Source: an uncultured Clostridia bacterium (lineage in GTDB: Bacteria; Bacillota; Clostridia; TANB77; CAG-508). Taken from it: 7,528 nt of DNA. Every line of letters begins with the position of its first letter. Positions within the stretch are counted from its first letter, which is position 1. Shown here one piece after another: positions 1 to 5,217 of the stretch. The translations under genes were made by a program, and so were the position numbers. Below the pieces are notes generated by a model that searched no databases, was not told the origin of the DNA, and saw nothing but the letters and a program-made list of their open reading frames with translations. Location of the stretch: positions 1 to 7,528 of the forward strand of contig CANRBO010000060.1 in assembly GCA_947628885.1 (NCBI GenBank). The letters run 5' to 3'.

Positions 1-438
1 GATGTAGCTATAGGTACACCAACATTGGAAATGTGGTGTGCAGCATGGAATCAAGTAGTAGATGAAAATGATGAAAATCAATTAAAAAAAGTATATACAA
101 AAGCGGGTAGTATGGGGTATTTAAGAGTAATAAATGGAAGCTCAAGAAGTTCTACTTGGACTGTAGGGGATTCGGTATATGTAAATAATAGTAAAAAATT
201 ACAAGAATATTATCCAGCATTTTTTCTAAATACTGGATCATATTTATTAGCATCTCCTAGTGATGGAGCATCTTCTGATGATATGTGTTATGTAAGTAAC
301 GTGGGACAACTTGGGAATAAATCATGGAGAAGAGGTGGCTCTCTTCGACCATTGGTATGTTTACAAGAAGGAACAAAACTACAAAAAAATATAGCAGAAT
401 CTACAGACGAAGTAACAATTTATAACATTGTGAAATAA
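1..438 (+). CDS. C-terminal fragment of a pilin-like or surface protein with a terminal RPLVCL motif (5' end outside window)
   Basis: The reading frame is open from the first base and ends at TAA 436-438, so only the last 145 residues are visible and the true start lies upstream. Visible hallmarks are an early IGTPTLEMWCAAWN segment, a central YLLASPSDGAS segment, and GGSLRPLVCL close to the end, followed by a short polar tail. From memory of family patterns, this order (TPTLEMW, then a Y-x-LASPS block, then RP-[LV]-V-x-L) marks a C-terminal domain found in many predicted secreted or prepilin-like proteins of gut Clostridia, similar in style to DUF6273 and other ligand-display domains. The N-terminal part that would prove a prepilin signal or an export signal is missing, so localisation and role are inference. 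No membrane segment, repeat or catalytic motif is seen in the visible part. It is separated from the next gene by 168 bases that contain that gene's own promoter, so it is probably a separate transcription unit. Confidence 0.6.
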   Translation, partial: DVAIGTPTLEMWCAAWNQVVDENDENQLKKVYTKAGSMGYLRVINGSSRSSTWTVGDSVYVNNSKKLQEYYPAFFLNTGSYLLASPSDGASSDDMCYVSNVGQLGNKSWRRGGSLRPLVCLQEGTKLQKNIAESTDEVTIYNIVK

Positions 439-499
439 GTATCTGTGGTTACATATAATTCAGTAATTAATTTATATAATGCTAGTCAATTGAAAAAGC

Positions 500-528
500 A
501 AATGCAATTCTGTAAAGTAAATGCAATT
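500..528 (+). repeat. Two exact 10-bp direct repeats (AAATGCAATT), 19 bp apart
   Basis: AAATGCAATT occurs at 500-509 and again at 519-528, a start-to-start distance of 19 bp. The pair lies about 30-60 bases upstream of the -35 box of the promoter at 557-585. Two near-identical sites about two helical turns apart could be a binding site for an activator or repressor, but the region is AT-rich and chance is a real alternative. No intrinsic terminator with a GC stem and T-run is visible between the end of the first gene (438) and this repeat. Confidence 0.35.
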
Positions 529-556
529 TGTATGTAAATAAAGAGTAGAGAAAATC

Positions 557-585
557 TTGACAGAAGACTTTGAAATGCGTATAAT
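557..585 (+). promoter_or_regulatory. Consensus sigma-A promoter for the RNHCP-trpS unit
   Basis: TTGACA at 557-562 and TATAAT at 580-585 are both perfect matches to the housekeeping consensus, with the optimal 17-base spacer (563-579). Transcription should start near position 592, only about 15 bases before the ATG at 607. The leader is therefore very short, and the weak ribosome-binding sequence AAGAG (593-597) lies almost at the 5' end of the message. There is no room for a T-box or other leader riboswitch. Such a promoter suggests strong, largely constitutive expression unless a repressor covers it. Confidence 0.8.
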
Positions 586-606
586 AAACTTAAAGAGTGT
601 GAAAAA

Positions 607-912
607 ATGAAACAATTTACTAAAAGAGATGAAGGTTTTATATGCGAAAATTGTGGACACAAAGTGGATAAACTTGGTTATACTTCAAGAGATCATTGTC
701 CGATTTGTCTTTGCTCAAAGCATGTTGATAAAATGCCGGGCGATAGATTAGAACAGTGCCACGGCATTTTAAAACCTATAAAAGTTGAATTAAATAGTAA
801 AAAAGGATATGTTATAATATATAAGTGTGATAAGTGTGGTGAAATTAGGAAAAATAAAGCTGCAGATGATGATAACACTGATTTATTAATTAAATTAACA
901 GCTGAATTGTAA
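607..912 (+). CDS. RNHCP-domain zinc-ribbon protein, 101 aa
   Basis: The protein matches the RNHCP family, named after its core motif; here the motif reads RDHCP (residues 28-32), followed by CLCSKHVD and PGDR, and then C51-H-G-I-L-K-P-I, all in the usual family order. Cysteines fall in metal-binding style pairs: C13/C16 (CENCG), C31/C34 (CPIC), C51, and C74/C77 (CDKCG). I infer one or two bound zinc ions. The family has no established function; the zinc-ribbon look suggests nucleic-acid or protein binding. The protein is soluble, with no signal peptide or membrane segment. The ATG at 607 follows AAGAG (593-597) and lies about 22 bases after the -10 box. The trpS start is 32 bases after this stop, with no terminator between, so the two are probably cotranscribed. 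The Asn-to-Asp change in the name-giving motif is the only visible oddity. Confidence 0.85.
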   Translation: MKQFTKRDEGFICENCGHKVDKLGYTSRDHCPICLCSKHVDKMPGDRLEQCHGILKPIKVELNSKKGYVIIYKCDKCGEIRKNKAADDDNTDLLIKLTAEL

Positions 913-925
913 AATATGTGACTAG

Positions 926-932
926 AGAAAGG
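926..932 (+). promoter_or_regulatory. Ribosome binding site that decides the trpS start
   Basis: AGAAAGG ends 12 bases before ATG 945. The alternative GTG at 918 has only AT-rich sequence upstream, overlapping the end of the preceding gene, and no Shine-Dalgarno match. The spacing to ATG 945 is slightly long, so the choice is likely rather than certain. Confidence 0.5.
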
Positions 933-944
933 TACAATTTTAAA

Positions 945-2066
945 ATGGATGAATTAAATAATAAAGTAATTGGAAATCAAACTGATAATGGTTTAATTGA
1001 AAATGAAAGTAAAAATAATGATTTAAAAATAGATGATGAAAAAATAAAAATTGAAGATGTGAAGCCTAATAAAAATCTAAGAATTTTAACTGGAGATAGA
1101 CCAACTGGAAGATTACATATTGGTCATTATTTTGGTTCTTTAAAATCAAGAGTTGAGCTTCAAGATAAATGCGAGACATTTATTGAAGTTGCTGATGTTC
1201 AGGCTTTAACAGATAATTTTAACAATCCAGACAAAGTAAAACAAAACGTTTCTCAAATTGTTATGGATTATTTATCTGTGGGAATAGATCCAAATAAAGC
1301 AACAATTCTTTTGCAATCGAGAATTCCAGAAATTGCTGAGCTTACAGTATTTTATTCAAATTTAGTTACGATTGCAAGGCTTCAAAGAAATCCTACTGTT
1401 AAAACTGAAATTGCTCAAAAGAGAGATTTATTTGGCGAGAGTGTTACTTATGGATTTTTAGGTTATCCTGTAAGCCAAGCTGCTGATATAACTGCATTTG
1501 ATGCAAGTCTTGTGCCGGTTGGAGAAGATCAACTTCCATTAATAGAACAATGCAGAGAAATAGTTAGAAAATTCAATTCAATATATGGCGATACATTGAA
1601 AGAACCTGTGGCAGTAATGAGTGAAAAAGGCAGAATAAAAGGTTTAGACGGAAATGAAAAAATGGGAAAATCACTTGGAAATGCTTTGTATTTATCAGAT
1701 GATTTAAACACAATAAATGAAAAAGTAATGGGAGCTTTGACTGATCCTGCAAGAATAAAAAAAGATGATCCGGGAAATCCGGATATATGCATGGTTTATT
1801 ATTATCACAAATTATTTAGTGATGAAAATACTTGCAAAAATGTTTGTGAAGAGTGCAAAAAAGGTCTAAGAGGTTGTGTAGCTTGCAAGAGACAATTAAT
1901 AGAAAATATTAATAAAGAATTAGAACCAATAAGAGAAAAAAGACATTATTACGAGAATAATCCAAAAGAAGTAATGGATATTCTTATGGCAGGTACAGCT
2001 CATGCAAGAGAAAAAGCAAAGGAAACAATGGAAAAAGTAAAGAAGGCAATGAAATTGGATTACTAA
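945..2066 (+). CDS. trpS: Tryptophanyl-tRNA synthetase with a C-terminal-half cysteine cluster, 373 aa
   Basis: This class Ic aminoacyl-tRNA synthetase activates tryptophan with ATP and charges tRNA-Trp in the cytoplasm. The ATP-binding HIGH motif is at residues 58-61 in the context TGDRPTGRLHIGHYFGSL, and the KMSKS loop is present as KMGKS (239-243), a common variant. Between them are family blocks such as ADITAFDASLVPVGEDQLPLIEQ. Two features stand out. Residues 1 to about 45 are a polar Asn/Asp/Glu/Lys-rich extension before the point where most bacterial TrpRS begin (RILTGDR), which makes the protein longer than the usual 330 or so residues. A cluster C282, C304, C311, C314 (C-x21-C-x6-C-x2-C), plus C297 and C301, closely resembles the [4Fe-4S] motif C-x22-C-x6-C-x2-C described for Thermotoga maritima TrpRS. 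Start 945 is preferred over GTG 918 because of its ribosome-binding site. The gene is read from the upstream RNHCP promoter and has no T-box leader of its own. It ends 13 bases before the convergent peptidase gene. Confidence 0.95.
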   Translation: MDELNNKVIGNQTDNGLIENESKNNDLKIDDEKIKIEDVKPNKNLRILTGDRPTGRLHIGHYFGSLKSRVELQDKCETFIEVADVQALTDNFNNPDKVKQNVSQIVMDYLSVGIDPNKATILLQSRIPEIAELTVFYSNLVTIARLQRNPTVKTEIAQKRDLFGESVTYGFLGYPVSQAADITAFDASLVPVGEDQLPLIEQCREIVRKFNSIYGDTLKEPVAVMSEKGRIKGLDGNEKMGKSLGNALYLSDDLNTINEKVMGALTDPARIKKDDPGNPDICMVYYYHKLFSDENTCKNVCEECKKGLRGCVACKRQLIENINKELEPIREKRHYYENNPKEVMDILMAGTAHAREKAKETMEKVKKAMKLDY

Positions 2067-2079
2067 GGCTTTTCGATGA

Positions 2080-3258
2080 TTATAAATTAGGTTTAGCGCT
2101 AAAGCACTCAGTTAAATAATATTTTCCATCACTACCATTATTTTTTGTAAGTTCTCTTGTATCTAAATCATTAAAATGCCACCACTCAGAAGCAAGAGGT
2201 GTTAAACCAAATGAAGTAAAGTATTTTTGAAGTTTGATTGATCCGTCAGTCATAGAAGTTGCTAGACGGGCACTTTTCCAATCTGTTTTTGATTTGCTAT
2301 TTACTGGAGTGGTAAATGTTGCTGCAGATTTACTTAATTCATGCATTTTAGTTGGCATTGTGTATTCATCATATTCAGATACTGTAAAATAAGCATAATC
2401 ACTACAATATTTATATTCTTTATTTTTGATTTTGGCTAAACTAACGTCAAGTGCAATGCCTCTTTGATGATTAGATAATGATACAGCAATAAACCAGCTT
2501 TTATCCCAAGGTGGAGTTGTAATTCCAGCTTTAACAGTTTCATTTGAATTCATAAGATCACCTAAAGATTTAGAAACATCCATTTGGACTTCATAAGGTC
2601 TATAAGTTTCATAAATTTTTAAACAGTCATTATTCGCTAAAGCATCTTTTTGAATTTTAGCTATTTTCTTAACCATTGGATACAGCAAAGGCATTATATA
2701 TTCTTCTTTTTCCAAACGTTCATTGTAAATATATACGTTATATAAGGCTTTTCCAGTAATGTTGTCTAAAGCATATCCCGACGAACGGAAAATAGAACTA
2801 TAGCTATTAGTATCATCATAAATAATTGAAGGCATCAAGTCAGGCAAATTGACTAAAATGTATTTGTTTTCAACATATCCATGAGTATTGTCTGAAAGCT
2901 CAATGTAAAAATAGCTTTCAGATTCTTTTAGTATTTTGAAACCTTGTCCATGTTTTAGAGTTAGTATTTGATTTCCGCCAATATTATTATACAATGGAAG
3001 ACTGACAGATGCAAAACCTGTAGTTCCACTAAGTGGAAGCTCAAATTCGCCTTCATATTTGTCGGTATTATAATTTTCTTCAGTAATAATATTATCTTCA
3101 ATATTAACAACAATGTCATTTAGTGCATTATCTGTCTCATTTATAATATTTACTGCACCTATGTTATTAGCAGGCACAAGATATTTAAAATACATAAAAC
3201 CAATGACACCAGATAACATTAAAATTAAAATAAATAGCGTAATAATAGTTTTTTTCAT
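2080..3258 (-). CDS. Membrane-anchored SH3-like plus M15 (VanY/VanX-type) D-Ala-D-Ala peptidase, 392 aa
   Basis: An M15-family zinc peptidase predicted to act on D-Ala-D-Ala ends of peptidoglycan stems or precursors outside the membrane. Residues about 4-27 form an uncleaved-looking signal anchor (MKKTIITLFILILML start). A polar linker runs to about 79. Residues about 80-138 look like a bacterial SH3 domain, ending in GYVENKYILVNLPDLMPS. The catalytic domain follows: ETYRPYEVQ with R220, the zinc motif SNHQRGIALD with H264 and D271 as ligands, and EWWHF with E358 as likely catalytic base and H361 as third ligand. The WW-H ending resembles VanX dipeptidases, while the anchored architecture resembles VanY carboxypeptidases, so the exact substrate is open. 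The chosen ATG (3258) has GAGGAAGG upstream and begins the signal anchor; an in-frame ATG at 3321 would add 21 residues in front of it and lacks a ribosome-binding site. The gene is convergent with trpS and divergent from the transglutaminase-like gene. Linked van resistance genes are not seen, so a housekeeping wall role is more likely. Confidence 0.88.
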   Translation of the reverse strand: MKKTIITLFILILMLSGVIGFMYFKYLVPANNIGAVNIINETDNALNDIVVNIEDNIITEENYNTDKYEGEFELPLSGTTGFASVSLPLYNNIGGNQILTLKHGQGFKILKESESYFYIELSDNTHGYVENKYILVNLPDLMPSIIYDDTNSYSSIFRSSGYALDNITGKALYNVYIYNERLEKEEYIMPLLYPMVKKIAKIQKDALANNDCLKIYETYRPYEVQMDVSKSLGDLMNSNETVKAGITTPPWDKSWFIAVSLSNHQRGIALDVSLAKIKNKEYKYCSDYAYFTVSEYDEYTMPTKMHELSKSAATFTTPVNSKSKTDWKSARLATSMTDGSIKLQKYFTSFGLTPLASEWWHFNDLDTRELTKNNGSDGKYYLTECFSAKPNL

Positions 3259-3271
3259 AATTAATCTAATT

Positions 3272-3279
3272 CCTTCCTC
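3272..3279 (-). promoter_or_regulatory. Ribosome binding site that decides the M15 peptidase start
   Basis: On the minus strand this reads GAGGAAGG, 13 bases before ATG 3258. It favours the start immediately before the hydrophobic anchor over the in-frame ATG at 3321, which is preceded only by A/T-rich sequence. No convincing minus-strand promoter could be picked out further upstream. Confidence 0.5.
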
Positions 3280-3328
3280 AGGTACAAATCTAGTTGGAAA
3301 ATTGTAATTATTTTTTTCCATTTCTATA

Positions 3329-3390
3329 AAAATTTATATTTGAAAATTTTGGCTTTTGATATTTGATTCTTGGATAAAAATATAAATTTT
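3329..3390. repeat. 13-bp perfect inverted repeat between divergent genes, crossed by a second 7-bp pair
   Basis: AAAATTTATATTT (3329-3341) is the exact reverse complement of AAATATAAATTTT (3378-3390), with 36 bases between. A second pair, GCTTTTG (3352-3358) and CAAAAGC (3394-3400), interlocks with it, so the two stems could form only alternatively or as a pseudoknot. The second arm ends directly at the -35 box of the promoter at 3401. The long arms are all A/T, so chance pairing in AT-rich DNA is a serious alternative. If functional, an operator shared by the divergent peptidase and transglutaminase-like genes is the simplest reading. Confidence 0.35.
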
Positions 3391-3400
3391 ATGCAAAAGC

Positions 3401-3429
3401 TTGAAATTAAGATACAAAGGTTTTATAAT
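3401..3429 (+). promoter_or_regulatory. Sigma-A promoter for the transglutaminase-like gene
   Basis: TTGAAA (3401-3406) and TATAAT (3424-3429) are separated by 17 bases (3407-3423): five of six and six of six matches to consensus. The expected start of transcription is near 3436, giving a leader of about 30 bases that includes the ribosome-binding site AGAGGT. Confidence 0.72.
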
Positions 3430-3453
3430 TGTAGATAGGAATTATTGTATAAA

Positions 3454-3459
3454 AGAGGT
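3454..3459 (+). promoter_or_regulatory. Ribosome binding site that decides the transglutaminase-like gene start
   Basis: AGAGGT lies six bases before ATG 3466, good spacing. An in-frame TTG at 3445 would add seven residues and lies only four bases after an AGGA, too close to be favoured. Confidence 0.6.
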
Positions 3460-3465
3460 AATAAT

Positions 3466-5067
3466 ATGTCAAAAAAGGTTAGTAAAAGTAAACCAAAAGA
3501 CACAATAAAAGTGATAGCAAGTGTAATCTTAGCTGCTGTGATTGTGGAAGTGTGCTATGCAGGATACATACTATTTGAAAAATACAAACCTAAATTCAAA
3601 AGCATTGAAGTAGAGATAGGCACAGTAACTTCACTTACAATGCAAGATTTCCTTAAAGATAAAAAATACGAAGAAAATTCTGAGTTGATAACAAGTCTCG
3701 AAGGAATTGATTTTTCTAAAGTAGGAGAGCATAAAATCAAGCTTTCTAATGAAGGCAGAGAAGAAGAAGTTACACTTAAATTAGTAGACACAACTGCTCC
3801 AACAGTTGAGTTTCAAAACATAACAAAGTACATAGATTATATTCCAAATGCAGATGATTTTATCATTAAAAAGGAAGATTTATCTGAAATGGAAACATCA
3901 GTTGTTGATGTACCGGAAATAAACAAATTTCAAGATTATGATATCAAGGTTGTTGTAAAGGATTCATCAGGAAACGAAACAAGCAATATATGCAAGTTAT
4001 CGATTTGTTGGATAAAAGATGAGTTTACAATGGAAAAAGGACATATTCTTACAAAAGAAGATTTATTGTATTCAGTAGAGCAAGATAGTGATTTATTAGA
4101 TGATAAAAGATTAGAAGAGATTTCTAATGCTGATATTGGAGATTATGAAATTGTAACAACAAAAGACGGCATAGAGAAAAAGACAATAATTAAAGTTACT
4201 GATTTAACTCCACCAACATTAGAATTACGCGACATTACAATTTATGATGATGAAAAAGTTAGCGGAAAAGAAAGCTTTATACTAAACTGCTATGATGCTT
4301 CAGGAGAAGTAACAACTACAATGAAAACTAATATCAATTATGCAAGATTAGGGGCACAGGAAATAATTATAGAAGCAGTCGACAAATATGGAAATAGAGT
4401 CGAAAAGACAGCAACATTAACTATTAGAAAAGATACAGTAGGTCCAGTATTTTATGGATTAACTGCTATTTCAGTTGCTAAAGGAGCATCAATTGACTAT
4501 GAAAGAGGAGTAAGTGCAAGAGATGCAAAAGACGGAGCTTGTGGATTTAATGTGGATAGTAGTGGCGTAAATACCAGTGTAGCAGGCACTTATTATGCAG
4601 TATATACATCAAAAGATACTAAAGGAAATACCACAACTGCTAAAAGGAAAATATCTGTAAATCATGATCAAGCTGATGTTGATGCTTTAGTTAGAAATAT
4701 TGCAGCAGGCATTGGTGGTGGCGTTGAAGAAATCAGAGATTATTGTAGAAACAAAATTCGTTATGGAAGTAGTTATGGCGACGGAGATCCAATATGGTAT
4801 GGTTTCAATAATTGGACAGGAAATTGTTATGTTCATGCAATGTGTTTTCAAGCTTTACTAAGAGCAAAAGGATATGAAACACAGCTAATATGGGTTACAA
4901 ATAAAACTCATTATTGGAATTTAGTAAAAATAAATGGAGTATGGAGACACATGGATTCAACACCGGATAGAAATCATAGAAAAATAAGTATTATGACAGA
5001 TGATCAAAGATTATCAACATTGAGCGGAAGAGACTGGGATCACTCATTATGGCCAGCAGCTAACTAA
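3466..5067 (+). CDS. Membrane-anchored protein with five Ig-like modules and a C-terminal transglutaminase-like domain, 533 aa
   Basis: A Lys-rich start is followed by one membrane segment (residues about 13-37), so the rest should be outside the cell. Residues about 44-398 are beta-rich modules of the DUF5011/HYR/Ig-like kind, with joints such as VDTTAPT (108-113), VTDLTPPT (244-251) and KDTVGP (322-327), and late strands such as VKDSSGNE and AVDKYGNR. By eye they follow an A-B-A-B pattern of about 140 residues per pair, plus a fifth B-like unit (about 325-398). The C-terminal domain (about 405-533) is transglutaminase-like: nucleophile C454 in GNCYVHA, H482 in THYWNLV and D497 in HMDSTP form the papain-type triad in correct order and spacing. 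Such domains can crosslink, deamidate or cleave proteins or peptides; which applies cannot be told. I infer a surface enzyme held away from the membrane by an Ig-like stalk. It has its own promoter at 3401 and is divergent from the M15 peptidase gene. Confidence 0.88.
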   Translation: MSKKVSKSKPKDTIKVIASVILAAVIVEVCYAGYILFEKYKPKFKSIEVEIGTVTSLTMQDFLKDKKYEENSELITSLEGIDFSKVGEHKIKLSNEGREEEVTLKLVDTTAPTVEFQNITKYIDYIPNADDFIIKKEDLSEMETSVVDVPEINKFQDYDIKVVVKDSSGNETSNICKLSICWIKDEFTMEKGHILTKEDLLYSVEQDSDLLDDKRLEEISNADIGDYEIVTTKDGIEKKTIIKVTDLTPPTLELRDITIYDDEKVSGKESFILNCYDASGEVTTTMKTNINYARLGAQEIIIEAVDKYGNRVEKTATLTIRKDTVGPVFYGLTAISVAKGASIDYERGVSARDAKDGACGFNVDSSGVNTSVAGTYYAVYTSKDTKGNTTTAKRKISVNHDQADVDALVRNIAAGIGGGVEEIRDYCRNKIRYGSSYGDGDPIWYGFNNWTGNCYVHAMCFQALLRAKGYETQLIWVTNKTHYWNLVKINGVWRHMDSTPDRNHRKISIMTDDQRLSTLSGRDWDHSLWPAAN

Positions 5068-5077
5068 GTTAAGTAAA

Positions 5078-5099
5078 ATTTGATATATTTGAATCAAAT
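5078..5099. repeat. Weak 7-bp inverted repeat after the transglutaminase-like gene
   Basis: ATTTGAT (5078-5084) and ATCAAAT (5093-5099) can pair around an 8-base loop, 11 bases after the stop codon. The stem is weak and is followed by A-rich, not T-rich, sequence on the plus strand, so it is not a standard intrinsic terminator. Confidence 0.25.
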
Positions 5100-5117
5100 A
5101 AAAAGAAAAATTATATT
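5089..5117 (+). promoter_or_regulatory. Possible promoter for the SGNH-like gene
   Basis: TTGAAT (5089-5094) and TATATT (5112-5117) are spaced by 17 bases, with four and five matches to consensus. The predicted leader would be about 95 bases. Since the region is very AT-rich, such matches arise easily by chance, and readthrough from the upstream gene is an alternative. Confidence 0.28.
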
Positions 5118-5140
5118 TAAACCAAAAAATGAAACTATAT

Positions 5141-5195
5141 TCAAGCAAAAAAATGAAAAAATTAGATTAAAGTCAAGTGAAAAGTATTAGATTAA
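5141..5195 (+). repeat. Imperfect A-rich direct repeats upstream of the SGNH-like gene
   Basis: ATTAGATTAA occurs exactly at 5161-5170 and 5186-5195, and each copy is preceded by a TCAAG (5141-5145 and 5173-5177) and an A-rich GAAAA stretch. A related CAAAAAATGAAA sits at 5123-5134 and again, with one more A, from 5146. The block looks like a short degenerate tandem duplication in the leader region; no function is evident. Confidence 0.35.
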
Positions 5196-5201
5196 TAGCA
5201 C

Positions 5202-5209
5202 GGAAAGGA
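5202..5209 (+). promoter_or_regulatory. Ribosome binding site supporting a TTG start
   Basis: GGAAAGGA ends eight bases before TTG 5218. The TTG starts a typical Lys-rich signal anchor, and the next in-frame ATG (residue 30) lies after that anchor, so a TTG start is well supported. The TATAAT at 5211-5216 lies too close to the start codon to act as the promoter of this gene. Confidence 0.65.
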
Positions 5210-5217
5210 TTATAATA

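Noticed and set aside
439..606. Intrinsic terminator or small RNA in the gap after the first gene
   Set aside because: No GC-containing stem followed by a T-run is present; only the short direct repeats and the promoter can be supported.
918..944. GTG start at 918 for trpS
   Set aside because: It has no ribosome-binding site and lies five bases after the upstream stop codon; ATG 945 has AGAAAGG upstream.
1529..1792. Open reading frame on the minus strand within trpS, and similar frames opposite other genes (472-660, 693-878, 3555-3791, 5918-6214, 6403-6651, 6890-7072)
   Set aside because: They lie opposite strongly supported genes or the promoter region, lack ribosome-binding sites and show no recognisable protein features.
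2092..2103. Perfect 12-bp palindrome TTTAGCGCTAAA near the trpS/peptidase convergence point, as a terminator or operator
   Set aside because: It lies inside the last codons of the minus-strand peptidase gene, can form only a four-base-pair stem around GCGC, and has no T-run on either side.
3113..3307. Plus-strand 64-codon frame opposite the start of the peptidase gene
   Set aside because: Its hydrophobic look is the shadow of the membrane-anchor codons on the other strand; no ribosome-binding site or promoter supports it.
3259..3321. Longer peptidase start at ATG 3321
   Set aside because: It would place 21 polar residues before the signal anchor and lacks a ribosome-binding site; ATG 3258 has GAGGAAGG upstream.
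5211..5216. TATAAT just upstream of the SGNH-like gene as its -10 box
   Set aside because: It ends one base before the TTG start codon, so transcription would begin inside the gene; it falls between the ribosome-binding site and the start.
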